Origin: Aquatica leii
Lineage: Eukaryota > Arthropoda > Insecta > Coleoptera > Lampyridae
Reading direction: 5' to 3'
Length of the DNA stretch: 64,000 bases
Assembly (NCBI GenBank): GCA_035610365.1
Contig: CM069432.1
Location: 176,003,027-176,067,026 of the forward strand
The notes below the pieces were generated by a model. The model made no database searches, was not told the DNA's origin, and saw only the letters and a program-made list of their open reading frames with translations. The position numbers and the translations under genes are program-made. How positions within the stretch are numbered: position 1 is the first letter of the stretch; every line of letters begins with the position of its first letter. Of the stretch, positions 48,141-61,300 are shown piece after piece.

Positions 48141-48376
48141 ATGCTTGTAAATAATTAATGTATGTATCTAATAGCGTAAACCGCTTGTAAATCATAGCGG
48201 AACTAAAGAAACTGATTTTTTAATGATTTTAGGGGCGACTTTAATGCACTCAGAAGCATAGGCTCTCTTGTTGCTTGTAAATAGTGGAATTATGTATCTA
48301 ATAACGCAAACCACATGTAAATCATAGCAGAACTAAAAAAAACTGAATTTCTGATTTCAGGGGTGAGTTTAAAACT
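48141..48376 (+). repeat. two-unit tandem repeat, period about 131 bp
   Basis: TGCTTGTAAATA, ATGTATCTAATA, GTAAATCATAGC, GAACTAAA and GGGGYGASTTTAA occur in the same order at 48141-48245 and again at 48272-48376. It lies between the Penelope tail and the right TIR and could be subterminal sequence of the outer element. Confidence 0.65.
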
Positions 48377-49406
48377 TGCAGTAATATAATTGTAAATAGT
48401 TTTTCTATATATGTATAAAATTAAAATTATATTAACATATATATTTTCAAGTGTAAAAATGTACGTGTATAACGTCTAACTTTGGTCATTTTGGTTGTTA
48501 AAACGGGCCGCTGTTTTCACGCCGGTAGAAGTGTTACAAAACGAATCATTTGTTTAACTTGATTTTCTTATGTCAATTGTTTCCGAATACAAAATTTTAT
48601 CTCTTAGTTTTTTGTGAAGAAACTGGTTTATGAGAGTTGACTAGTTTAAATATTTTTAGTTATGCTTCTGTCTACTATTGTTAAGAATATGACTTTTGAT
48701 TTCTACACAGTTTTGTCCGTATGATTTCAACACGATGTGTGTCGAAATGCATAATCGTATTGCATGTACAGCCATAGTTTCTAAAATGAGCAATACCGCA
48801 CGTTCAGTCACATTCTAATAGTATTAATCGTATTTATACCTGTAAATATATCCTAAGGTTATGGTTTTTTCATTGTCGTATAAATACAAAAAGGTGATTA
48901 CCATTACTTAATTTTGTATGTATTTCTCTAATCATACGAAAAGGCTTTTAAATATTACTCTCAAATAAACGTTTTATAAAACCAAAATTTTCTTTATATT
49001 TTTTGTGCGAATTAAAAAACCAACACTTTTTTTAATAAACATATGACATACTATATCGTCAAATTTTAAGGTAATAAATGTTTTGAAAAAAAATGCCGAA
49101 ATTATATTTGCAAAATTATTTAAAAAGTATTTGTTACGCCTAAATTTTAACTATTAATGTAATTTATTGAAATGTGTGATCTGATAGTCACATTATTTTT
49201 GTATGTAGGATGTATACACCTAGCTTATCAGACCCGGAGTAATGTTTGGTTATAAGAATATGCAGCGTTTGTTACTATAATTTATAAACAATTTTTCTTA
49301 TATAATAATTAATAAGTAACAATGATATTTGTTTTTGTTGTTTATTTTTTCAATTTCTTAATTTGAATGCTGGTCCAGTTTATGTAAAAGTAGGTATTGT
49401 ACCTGA

Positions 49407-49850
49407 TATGCATCCTAGAGTTAAGCGGATTAACAAATACCGCACTTATTAATGATGTGTTGTCAATGAAAGTGCGGTAATGCTCGATTTAAAGACATTT
49501 AATAGTATTGATCGTATTGACATCTATAAATATACCTTGAGGTTATGGCTTTTTGTTTGTCGTATAAATACAAGATGGTTATTACCATTATTAAATTGTA
49601 TATGTGTTTCTTAAAATCATACGAGGAGACTTAAATATTACTCTGAAACAAGCGTTTTATGAAACCACAACTGCGTCTATGTTTTTGTGCAAATTAATAA
49701 ACAATTCTACCGGATATGCATCTTAGGATTAAGGGGATTAATAAATACCTCACTTATAAATGAGTTTCATAATTACCTTTTGTAAATAGATCATCAGGTT
49801 ATGGTATTTTGTCGTATAAATATAAATTTTTCATTTACAAAATTGTATAT
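49407..49850 (+). repeat. reiterated end segments inside the Tc1/mariner element
   Basis: GATATGCATCCTAGAGTTAA with GGATTAACAAATACCGCAC (49407 on) and GATATGCATCTTAGGATTAA with GGATTAATAAATACCTCAC (about 49716 on) each precede a copy of the AGGTTATGG...GTCGTATAAATA end segment. The left arm therefore holds about three copies of the end module, while the right arm holds one. Confidence 0.65.
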
Positions 49851-50053
49851 AAATTGGGAGTTCCTAGTGGTAACATCATTGTTTATGTGATTATAATACT
49901 TTGTGAATTGACTTATCGGTAAGCATTTTTCTAAAGTATATTTTTTTCATTGCATTGCAACGCAGTCAGCATGTATTAAATATGATTACTAACAATACTA
50001 TTTTATAAGATATTGGAATTTATTAAATTGACTAAGAACTTAACACTTTGTAG

Positions 50054-50968
50054 ATTAAACAAATCCGACGATGGATTACGAAAGGTCAGGAAGTTGGTAA
50101 TAGGCCACTTGTAAGCAACAGACTACCTAAGCCTAGAATTACTTCTTGGCAAGAAAATGCGGACATACTCGGCTATACATTACAAAATCCTTTTACAACT
50201 TGCCAAAAAATAAAGGAAACGCTGAATATTAATGGCCCTGTTTCCATCATTCAGAGACGTTTACACGAATCAACTTTACATTGTAGAAAACCGGCAAGTA
50301 AACCTAACATTACAGAGCGTCATGCTGCAGCTTAGTTGCGCTTTTGTCGCCAATATTTGTATTGGAGTACTGTTATCTTTACAGATGAAAAAGTATTTTC
50401 TAGCAATGATCAATGTCCAACTACAGTGTGGAGACCACAAAACACTCGTTACAATATAGAACATGTTTTGCCTAATAGGCAAAGTGGTAGAGTGACAGCT
50501 GGAGTGTGGGGATGGATATTTCAAGTGGGTCCAGGAGGGTCAGTGCAAGTGACACTACCTCGATTTACTTCAGAGCAATACCTGAATATTTTAGATAATA
50601 TCTTGATACCTTCTGTGAGAAGAATATTTCCACAAGATGAGCTGGAAATTATTGAAGTAGTCCAGGATAATTCTCCTATTCATACAGCACGAATTGTTAG
50701 GGACTGGATTGAAGATCAAAACGAAGTTGAAATAATTGAATGGCCAGCGAGATCATCATATTTGAACCCAATTGAAAATATGTGGGGTGCAATGATCAGA
50801 AACTGGTATAGTGATATTTAATTTAGAACACCTGAATATATTATCCAACATTTACAATTAGTTTGGGAACGTTTTCGGGCATCACAGTTGTGTGAAAATT
50901 TAATAAACTCTATGCAGTCTAGATTAGAAGCATGCATACAAAATAATGATTATTGCACAAAGTATTAA
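50054..50968 (+). pseudogene. Tc1/mariner transposase, lightly damaged
   Basis: About 305 codons in one frame, broken only by TAG (about 50333) and TAA (50819-50821). IKQIRRWITKGQEVGNRP starts the second helix-turn-helix. VIFTDEKVFSS has the first Asp, EVVQDNSPIHTARIV the second, and SSYLNPIENMWG the Glu. There are 35 residues between the second Asp and the Glu, one more than in classic Tc1 (DD34E). The usual S-P-D before LNPIEN is S-S-Y. The first helix-turn-helix is lost (TAG just upstream). It would cut and paste the element at TA sites if intact. Confidence 0.85.
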
Positions 50969-51744
50969 TTATTACTATAGAACTTTTGTATTGTTATAGT
51001 TTTTTATATGATAATCTGTTTTTTTATTTAATTATATTATTAAAATAAACTACAGCATGAACTGTAATTATAAACGTATTCTTATTTATTAACATTTTAT
51101 TAACGCAAAAGTGAGAAATACCTAAATAATTATTATTTAAATAAAAATAATATTAATTAATACGAAAATGTAATTATGATACTTATTAATAAGTGAAGTA
51201 TTTAACCGCTTAAACAAAAAAAAAGAATGTGACTATGTGAACAAAAATTTTAATAAATTACATTATATTGGCACAACTATTTATTCTTACACCGGAAATA
51301 TCTGTTTGATAGTATCATTTATATTTAAACGAAATTAAAGTATAAAAGTTTCACTTTATTTATAAACAATTTTGCACATACAGCGAAATATTAATAGTAC
51401 CTATGTAAAATTGTTTTTATAAAATCAGTAATTAGATTATTATTTACAATTTACCTTAATTTTATACGTTCAAAATTTTACTATCAATAAGTATGTATCT
51501 AAAATTATAGAAAGAAATATGCGTTTTTTTATTCGCATAAAAATATAGATACGGTCATAAAAGTAATACTATTTTCTTATGGTTTGAGAAATACATGTAA
51601 AATTTAGTAATCGTAATCCCTTTTTTATTTACAAGACAAAAGGACATAACCTCAAGGTATATTTACTAGTATAAATAGTATTAGAATGTGACTGAAAATG
51701 CGGTAATGTTCATTTTAGGGACATTTCCAATGACTATGGCTGTA

Positions 51745-52021
51745 TACAAGCGGTGCATCTAGGGTAGAACATACTGTATATCACGGTAATCCCCGACACA
51801 CTTAGAGATAACCTCATTTCTTTGAAGTTTCTGTGTCGATTTAGCACATAGATGCATTTTTTCACTAACCAGTTACGAGATTGATTCGCGTTTTTTTCTT
51901 ATGGATTTCATTAGTTAGGTCAGATTTAGTAACCACACTTCTACTTTTTATTTCAGTTTATTAGTAAATTAAAGAGGTTGACATTAATTTAATTTGTTTT
52001 ACAGTAAAGAAATATAAATAC
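51745..52021. other. no recognisable feature
   Basis: Short AT-rich spacer between the Tc1/mariner element and the LTR fragment. Confidence 0.4.
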
Positions 52022-52313
52022 TGAAACGTTCTCCAATTCAAGAGCCTTCTCGAAGTTGTTATCCAGCTTCTAGAACGTATACCGAAAGATGTGGAACACT
52101 CGAGAAGGATTTCCAAAATGTGTATAAATACGGAACAAACAAATCGTAGGTCAGTTATTTCTGTAATGCAAAGACGGCAGTGTTAATAAGATTACTCAAG
52201 TGAAAATAAATAAGTGATTAACGCGTATTATAAATAAATCTACTAGTACTTCGTCTAAGTGATATAAATTAGTGTAAGTGTTTTTATTCAATATTATTAG
52301 ATTTAATTAGATT
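52022..52313 (+). mobile_element. truncated gypsy LTR, plus orientation
   Basis: It starts TGAAACG and aligns with the LTRs at 22.4 and 17.4 kb up to GATTTAATTAGATT. The last roughly 100 bp are missing and no terminal duplication can be seen. It is the clearest copy for reading the promoter. Confidence 0.8.
52123..52210 (+). promoter_or_regulatory. LTR promoter and poly(A) signal
   Basis: TATAAATA at 52123-52130 lies 30 bp upstream of the A in TCAGTTATT (52151-52159), an arthropod-type initiator. AATAAA at 52205-52210 follows about 50 nt downstream, giving a short R region. TTCTCGAAG, TTCTAGAAC and CTCGAGAAGGATTTC upstream resemble heat-shock-type half sites. Confidence 0.6.
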
Positions 52314-55300
52314 CAGGTAATTATTTTGTGGAAAACGATACCTGCTCAAACATTTATTGTTTGACGATGCTGCATGTGACTGTCTTGTGTCTAACGAGGA
52401 TTTTCATTTGCCTAGTATTTGTAGTTTTGTCTGTTTACGTGTTCGTTTAAAACAAAAGTAGCCGCATCAGAGAAAATTATCTTTCGGGTGAAATCTAATC
52501 TTTGATTATTAATCTCAATTATCTGTCCACAAATAGTTGTAACATAAGTATAAAAATTCGGTAGAAAAAATGCTGCTGAATAAATTTAGTTATTAAAATT
52601 AAAAATTGTTTGTACTGGAACAAGAAAACTGATAATTATGTGCTAATCCACGTAAATATTCTATTGTATCCCGAATATTGTATTGCAACACCGTTGTTCC
52701 AATCCTTTCGTGAGCTAAGCGGTATTTTTTTAGTTTCGGAGGTGCACTGTTTCCTTCCACTAATAGGTATCACGACTTTTCTTAACATTTCGCAAATCAT
52801 GAATAAGTTTTCACGTGGTTGGTGATGTATTCATTGGCTATTAACGATCATTATTATTTTAAAGCTTATTATCTGTTCATTGTGGTTTAAGGGAGTGTTC
52901 ATGTAAGTAAGTATATCTTGTTAATTAAAATTAAATATCATTATAGATTTAAAACAGGAATTTTTCAACTTAGGATTAAAGTTCCAAGATTACAATACTT
53001 ACCAATGCCCGACACATTTGCAGGATGTCCATAACAGATTCGAAATTAAAATTTAGGTAAATCTATGGTTGGTATCGGTATTTATACAAGCAAGTAAAAG
53101 AGGGCAACAATTTCAATGGTTCGGTGATGTGATGGCCGCGATGAGCCGGCAGCGCTAGACTTGTCCCATTTCGCATTTCAATACGTTCTTTTTTAGATAA
53201 ATGCATTTTGAAAATGAAACCTAAAGCTGCCAAAATGACTGACATACTAAAAGCCTGTGATAGTTTGATTTTTATTGTCATAATATACTACTCTAAATAA
53301 TAATCTAGTGGTCAAGAAATGAAAATCGATTAATTTGTCGTAGAGCATTTTGTACAAGAAAAAGTTTGTCATACCAGGTTGTTTGTTGACTTTTTTTTTA
53401 AGGTGTATCTGTTCATTTTAAACATTTTATTTAATCATGTACTGTGTACTCCAAAACTTCACAGTTTAAACGTCATTATTCCCAAAACCGCTGATTTTAG
53501 AGATATACATGTCGTACAAAAAGTGTTCCGAATTTACCGTGGAATTGAAAATGTGCATAATACATTTCCATTAAAAAAGTGATAATGACTGCAAATGTTT
53601 TTGAGACACCCGTTTTAATTTTTAACGAATTTGTTCTTTACATCATGAACGTACAGTATATGTAATTAACATACTTTAACAGTAATTGCGAACTGGTCTG
53701 TAAAATCTTAATCTTTTTCTAAGTTTAGTTACGAGTGTTACGACAGTGGTTTTCGATATAAAGTTTGGTTTTAGCAGTCAGAAAAGTTACCTTAATAAAA
53801 CTTATTCGTTACAACAACAATAGTAAATATAAATATACAAATATGATTTAATATGGAGTTGTATTATTTGAGTTACGAACATAAATAAAAAATGTATAAA
53901 TATTAGAAAATTTAATCTTATTATACTGTACTGTAATCAGACAATCTCCGAAAATAATTATAATAAGCGGATTATTCGTAAGTGTGTTTAGTTTCTGAAC
54001 GTCTTGGAATTATTACGTCCTCTGCCTACCACTGAAACTTAAGCTACCACTTATTCATAAGTATGTAATTTCTTTTGAAGATCAAAGTCGAACGACTTTT
54101 TACCTGCGCATCATCTAACACTTCATTTTTAACTATGGTTATCAAACGTGTGACTGTTAATCCATATTACTACAAAAATTTGCTATTTGGTTTCTTGTTT
54201 AACACCACTGCTGAAAGCCACAGAACATACTTTGTTTTTTTATGAATTTTGTAAAATTATATAATGCATTTATACAAGTATTCTATTTATTGTTGGGTTA
54301 CGTTAAAGCTAAACATGTTAAGATGAATGCAAACTTTCTATTATTATTTAATAAAGGAATAAACTCGACTCTACCACTAAACCCACTATTCATTACAATT
54401 TATTCGATGACCACGAGTTTCTCTTTCTACCCTCATTTGAGAGAGCTGGTGCCTTGTACGACTGTTTGCAGTAGAAGTAATGGCATGAAGCACTTGCATC
54501 ATTAACACAAGTCTGTTCTTAAACACATTTTACTTAATTGCTTTTAGCGCAGCCTTTTTGTTATAAATCTGACGAAAGTGCATCACATTCGCAGAAAATG
54601 CAAAACTTTTTTTAATAAGAAAACAATTTATGTTTGAAATTAATTTTTAGTTCGATTGCATCTAGATTAATGACATGCTGGTAGCAACAGATAAATTCGT
54701 TACGGTACAACCGTGTAATTAAGAGGAAAAATAAATTACCTTAATTACAGATTTAATTCTATACATTTAGTTCATAAAAAAATAATGTGATTTTTTTTAT
54801 CGGTGTCTTTCTTTTTGTGCTATAGTTTATAATTTATGTTACATTGAAAGTGTTAAACTTCGGTATAAATACAGTTGAAATTGGCTACTTAAATTGATTA
54901 GTGCAATCTGCAAAGTTAATTAGAGATGAAATGTTTTCTTGGTCTTAAATTAAACTTGCTTCGAGTTGAACCGTCTCGTTCTATAATAAGTCATGCTTAC
55001 CCAATGAGAGTTTTCAAGTGCAGGATACTATTAATTACAAAACACATTCAAGCGTAATTAGTTTACTTTGATTTCCTTAATAAGCTTATTTATGGATTAA
55101 CTTGCAATTCAACACAAAAACCCACTTATAGCAAAATAAATGTAATGTCATTACTTTCTCCGGTTGGTCTTGGTGTAATTGCAATTAGCTCCCTTTTATA
55201 TTTAGAAGTAAACCCTTAGTGTTTTCTGTGCGCGAAAATCTTGAGATAATCCAAATTTACAATGAGTTTGTGTGGTGTTTTACTATGGTTTGTTTAAAAT

Positions 55301-58300
55301 CCAATTTCACTTCTGCCGGTAGGGAACAATCGAAGCCAAACGAAGGTGACATCCCTTCCATGGTTGGGACGGAGTTTCGTCGCCCCTACACGTTCTGAAT
55401 TTCAACCGCAACTTCCCTATGATCAACTAACGTCCGGTTTTATTGCCATTGGTGTACGTGCTATTTTGCTAAAATTTACTTATATATAGAAAGAGAAAAA
55501 TCTAAATTGAATTGAGCAAATATATATAATCAATATAATTTGATTTCTTTTTCTACCCACAGATCTCGTCCACTAACTTAATTTTCACTTACTTCGTTTC
55601 GATTTTAAAGAAAGCACAATGGCGTTATTTGCTCTTTATTTTAATAGAACAAAGGGGATTCTACAAACTTGTCGTTTTAAAATATTTATATAAAATGACA
55701 CATTTTATTTTTTTTAGATCAGTATACCAGTTCAAATAAACCAAACGTAAAACGTTGGAAATATATACATATGTAGTACTATCATATTTTTTAATAAACT
55801 GACAAACTTTATGTTTTTAGTTTTTATACCATATATACATATAGAAGTGAAGTAGAAATTTGTCTTCTAGTGAGAATTAAAGTAAATACTTCTGCACACA
55901 ATTTTCGTATATAATACTGCATAAATAAAATATATGAACAATGAAATTCGATAATTTTACTATTTTTATTACAAACAAAATTATAATTATAGCTTAAAGT
56001 GACGAGTCGACTATGTTGAAACAGAGGGCTTTAAAATAACACAAGGTAAAAGTAATTTAGGCCCCTTTTGGATTTCTCAAGACAAATCTCAAGTGTACTT
56101 ACCCTTACATCTTTCATGTTATTTTTTCTACTAAGGGATAGTTTTCGACTGTGTAATTCCATTTCAGCTAAAATCCGAAATTGTTTACTATAATGCTCAA
56201 TAATACACCATGCATGCGATAGTTTGCTTGTTGTTGTGCGATGTTACATATTGAACTGTATTATTATTTTTTTATAACAGACATAAAGAAGTACAATAAT
56301 CGCATTGGACAAAGCAACAAAATACAGAACCAAAACCCGACTCTTTATTCTTGAATCAACAAGTTCGATTAATTCGTCTTTTGAAAATTAACTGACGTTT
56401 GTTCTGATTTAGTTTAGTTTCTGCATTGACATATTCACAGGATTATTTATTTTTCATTAAAAATATTATAAAATGAATACAGTTGTAGGTGTGTCATTAT
56501 AGTTTCGTTACTTAGATTCTGAGCTAAAGATACACTAATTGTTTTTCAGGTTTTATCAAATTGCGTCTACATTTAAATCACTGTTTAGAATTTTCAATTG
56601 TCTTCACTAGATTTAACGTTAGCATAAATCGTTACCCAAGTTTTTGCAGAGAAGGTGTATTCTAAGTGGCTCACTAACTAGTCTGAAAGCCCGTGTTAGT
56701 TCTGTTCCGAAAGTCATTTATGTGCATTGTTGAGTCCATTTTTTAAATTTAGTCGTATAAGAGTCAACGAAACAAGTATACATAACTCTGCAGTTGAAGG
56801 GTATTAGGATATTATCATATTTTACGAAACGATAGTAAAATAGAAATAAAAATACTTACCTACATGTACTTTTCCGTTTGATCGAATGGTCTTTATGTTT
56901 TTAAAATAAAAAACTCAAAACTTATTGTGATTTTAACGTCAAATACAAATTGCAACTGAAATCGGAGTCATGAGTTAAACCATTCATGCAAATAGGATTT
57001 TACCTCGTGCATGAAACTTCATACTGCGGTTTTGTTCCTACCGTTTTTATTTAATTTGTAGTATGTATAGAAGTATTTATATAAAATTAAAAATTTCAAA
57101 ACATTAGGAACGAATGTTGCTCTATTATTTTTATTACTTTAATTATAAAAGCCAAATGATCGTAGTGTGAACGGACTTAAGGTGAAGAAGGTTGAATACA
57201 ATAAATTTCATTATTTTTAGTTTTTAAAACACGAACCATTTATTTTGTGCTATCATTTTGTAAAGAATTATCATTTTAGATTTTATGGTTTTTGGTCGTT
57301 GATCGTTAGCCATGTTTGAAATGTTGAAGCAGTAGACGATTCTGAACCCTATAAGGTGGTATATTCTGATATCGTACTAAAAGCAATTCTAAAAAGCATT
57401 AGATTAGAATGCATGATGATAAAAAAACAGTGTTGATGTATGCTATTTTTAATAATTGAAAAAGAAATATTTGAATCACTCGATAGTATCAATCCTTCTT
57501 GCAGTGTCTTCTAAGTAAGAAGATGCACTACGAGCTTTATATAATATTTCACTTTTAATCGCAAAATGGGGAACTATACACAATGCAGTCAATGAAGTGT
57601 AAAAAATTGTTCTATATCATAAAACAGCGTCACGCATTACCAGGAAAATTCCTTTGAGTAACAATTTAGTGTAAGGAGAATTGATGAAAATGAAAGACGT
57701 CAAAACCTTATTATGCGATTACTTGAAAACTTTCCATTCAACAACAATGAATAAACTTTAGCAAACCACGACTCCTTATTCTTATCATAACGTATGATTT
57801 ATAAAACATGAAAAAGTGCGTTAAGTACAGTTTGCTAAAAATTTGGAGACCGATGCAAAGAGAGAATCGATATCTAATACTATGCATATGTTTTTTTTCA
57901 GTAGAAGGAAATTACAGTATATTTTCTTTTAATCAATTGTGTCTGTAAAACACGAACATTTACTTATTGCCAACACTTGGGCGTTGTTCTTCATGCTGAT
58001 TTCACGGAGCGATACTAATATATTCTTAAACATGAATAACTAATTTGGATTTAAGATTCTTTCTCAAGTACGGATAAACCTGGGATCATCAAATTTAGAG
58101 ACTCATTGAACTTACAACTAACGAAGAACAGTAAAATTTTTTGTTTTGTTTTTGTCTCAAAAATGGTTAATCGCATTTTTATCTTGCTTACTCAAACGTG
58201 AGCGAATGAGTAAAAATATACAAGTTTCATTATATAAAATAAGCATAAAATGGTGTAAAAGGCATTTAATTCAGGTACAGCTGGCTTGTTCGCAAGTAAT

Positions 58301-61300
58301 TCTATGAACCTGTTTAGAATGCTATCAAACTGCTTTACAGATGTCACTTTCTTTTTTCTAAACTAATGTTTACTAACCAGGCACTCTAGCAGACTATTAA
58401 TTATGTTATCGAGAACACTATCAAATCCAATTGTGACAAAGACCTGATCATCCATTGATTACCTTATTACTAAAATTTTGTTTTGGAAAAAATAAAATGG
58501 TTTCTGTAGGACACTGTGACTGTGAATTGGATGCATTCTGAATAGGTCTATTAAAGTGATATGTTGAAATAAAATTTTAACCACGAATACTAGGAAGTTG
58601 AAATAGCAGCCAACATATGTATGCTTGACAAAGTAAGTACCTACACAGCGGCTACCGAAAAAATCTTTGCTTATTCTCAGTGTACGTACACTCAAGACAA
58701 TTTCTAACGTTATAGAAAGGTATACATATATGTAGATACATATGTACATGATAATGTGCTTTAATGTTTTGCTCATTCTAATAGATCTTTTATAGAACGT
58801 TTTAGTTTAGTAGTACGTTTTAAATAATATCTATTATCAAGTCTCGATTTTTCTGTTTTATGATTATTAAATTGTATACGTATTATAATGTATATTAGGT
58901 ATAAATAAATAATACAAACATTAAAAATAATCTATTAATTAAACATTGTCAACGATTAATGTTAAAAATATAATTTCTAGATTACAATTGCTTTTGGCGT
59001 TGTAACACGAAATATTCTCAAAGAATAAAAGACTTTTTATATATATACTCGTATATACATGTATATATGTATATACTATAGAAACAGTTTATCACTGTGA
59101 CTGTTGCATTTCCTATCATATATTGCAGTTACCTTCGAGTTAAAACTTCAACAACCACAGATTTGCGAGTTTAATGACTTAAACTATTGAAACGTGTGCA
59201 ATTCAATATCCTAGAATGTGCAATTACTTTCTAAGAAAGTTGGTAATCACAAAGCACTTCTGGTGCTACTTTTTCTAAACAAATAAGTCAAGAGTACTAC
59301 AAACACCGCAGATCTCTAAACTATGTTTACTTCATTTAACGGATTTTTCCGTGATTGGAAGACTTAATGTTAGATTAATTACACGTTTCTCACTGAAAAA
59401 AAGCTTATTGCAAAAAATTAAATAAAACGATATCAAAACTGATGGAGCATTTAAAAATTTTAATTTAGTATTTCTGTTTTAATTCCACTTTAGGAAGAGC
59501 TTGGGGGAACAGATTTTATATTGAGAATTGTATCTAACGGCAACTTTTAGTTTTAAACTGAAAACCAATTTGTTTTAAAATTTTACGTTTAAAAACTTTA
59601 ATTAAGACACTCCAAGAGACAAAGATGAAAACGTAAGAAAGAAACCATTTTCTGTTTTATTAAGTATTTAGATGAGTACTCCATATTATAATTATTCAAT
59701 TAAACGAATTTGAATAATTAAACAACTGCATTAAACAAATTATTAAGTTCTTGTGAATATAAGCAGAATTATCTGACGAAGAAGGTAGGCAAACAATAAG
59801 GTTTACCAATTAAAATTGTGCACTTCCAAGCAAACAATGCTGACGTCTAACCTATGACGCCCTCTTTCTATTTCACAAACAATTCAAATCTTGGATGTCT
59901 GCGTGTGTAACTGAAGTTCTTATAATTTATACCAAGTATAATTTCTGCCAGAGTGTAATTTATTTTCTATTCTAGGGGACACTTTCTTTCTTTTGGTATA
60001 GTTAGTATTGTGCCTTACTGCACATGCTCACTTTTTGTGATAAACATTAGTTTTGTAACGATTTTTGTAGGTTTCCTTGAAAAATTTGTATTTTGATTGT
60101 AGTTATTCTTTAGTGTAGGTATTAATTAACATTATCTATCTCTATTATTTATTACATTTTTATTGGTAATTTAATGAATTTACATATTATATTTTATTTC
60201 AAATTATATTAGTGCTTTCTGCCGAAAATAAATTTTAGTTATCGCGGGTAACCAATTGCGCTGTTTGTCTTTAGTTTTAAAACGATTCCTAACAATATAA
60301 GCTAAAAAGCAATCACTTTAGACATAACTTTTATGATAAATTAACATTATCTGCAAACAAGTAATCTAATTCTGGGTAGTATAGATCGATTTGGAACGTT
60401 TTTAGGTAGTACACGTTATCGTTATATTAAATATTGACTTCAACTCAGATTTTTAAAAAACTGTCTTATTTAATGAATATCAACTGATGAATTTTATTGA
60501 CTTGTAATATTAATATGAGCAGGTACGTACTATGCTTGTGAGTTATGTTTTTGATTTCTTTTTTTAACCAAATTAATTTATAACTCAACTATGAAAGATG
60601 CCATTTAAAAAGTAAAACATTAACAAAAGTTATGTTTCCTTTATTATTAAAATTATTGTAAAGAAAGAAACTTAAATAATTAATCAGAAGAGTTTAATTA
60701 AAAATTAGCAATATTTCACTTTTTTATGATTGATGAATTTTAGATCATTTTTTTTAAATTAAGAGTATAAAGTAATTCACTAATCAACGCGTATTATTAA
60801 TAATGATCAATGAAGAATACTGAAACTAAATGTTTAGCCGAGTCAATGGTATAGAACTTAGACTAAAACGAATGAAACCGAAATTACGTAAACTTTGTAT
60901 AATTAGTGTGTTTGGTTGACTAAAAGCAATACTGTAGCTTTTATGTTGTTGAGAGAAATCGAAACCATTGCTTCTTGTACTACAAGTTGTTTATTGACCA
61001 TTCACATCCAAGAAGTTATAAATTTATGTTTTAATGACACTTTAGTTTAATAAATACCCTTGTACGTCTTTGTTTACAAACAATTGAAGATTAGTTACAC
61101 CCCATATCGTAATCTAAGCTAACTCGTAGATTCCATGTTCATTTGAACAAACGCAATAGCATTAAATTTATCAGTTCCCTGCATATACATGTCTCCATAA
61201 TAACAAATAATCGGCCCCGATGTAAATTGCACTACTTCAATTCCAAAATTTATCGTAATACTATCTCCTAGTTGATTTTCAACCAATTTTTTTTTTATAT

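Larger units (their letters stand above)
46697..48526. mobile_element. element with about 50-bp TIRs and 11-bp duplication
   Basis: AGAAGTGTTAC flanks both sides in the same orientation (46686-46696 and 48527-48537). The left end GGGTGTGAAAAC...GTTTTAGCAGCCAAAATG and the inverted right end CCGGCGTGAAAAC...GTTTTAACAACCAAAATG match over about 50 bp. A duplication of 10-12 bp fits the Mutator superfamily best. Its interior is occupied by a Penelope-like reverse transcriptase, which presumably inserted later. Confidence 0.7.
48769..51742 (+). mobile_element. Tc1/mariner-type transposon with long complex ends
   Basis: TA|CAGCCATAG begins it and CTATGGCTG|TA ends it. The inverted match continues inward over more than 150 bp (ACCGCA..TTCAGTCACATTC, ATAGT, GTAAATATA, AGGTTATG). 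The left end sequence is repeated in direct orientation at about 49477-49670 and partly at 49790-49850. An inverted copy of an accompanying block is near 51180-51216. The single transposase frame has only two internal stops. Confidence 0.8.

Noticed and set aside
53063-53281. 72-codon minus ORF with hydrophobic N-terminus as a signal-anchor protein
   Set aside because: No homologous domain, no promoter or splice context; length is within chance for this composition.
53735-53800. Third copy of the 46.7/48.5-kb TIR (AGTGTTACG...GTTTTAGCAG)
   Set aside because: Only two short words match with gaps. AGTGTTAC is part of the target duplication at 46.7 kb, so the resemblance is probably chance.
59035-59085. 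TATATA/GTATAC run as a structured element
   Set aside because: Simple AT-type low-complexity DNA; self-complementarity is expected by composition.
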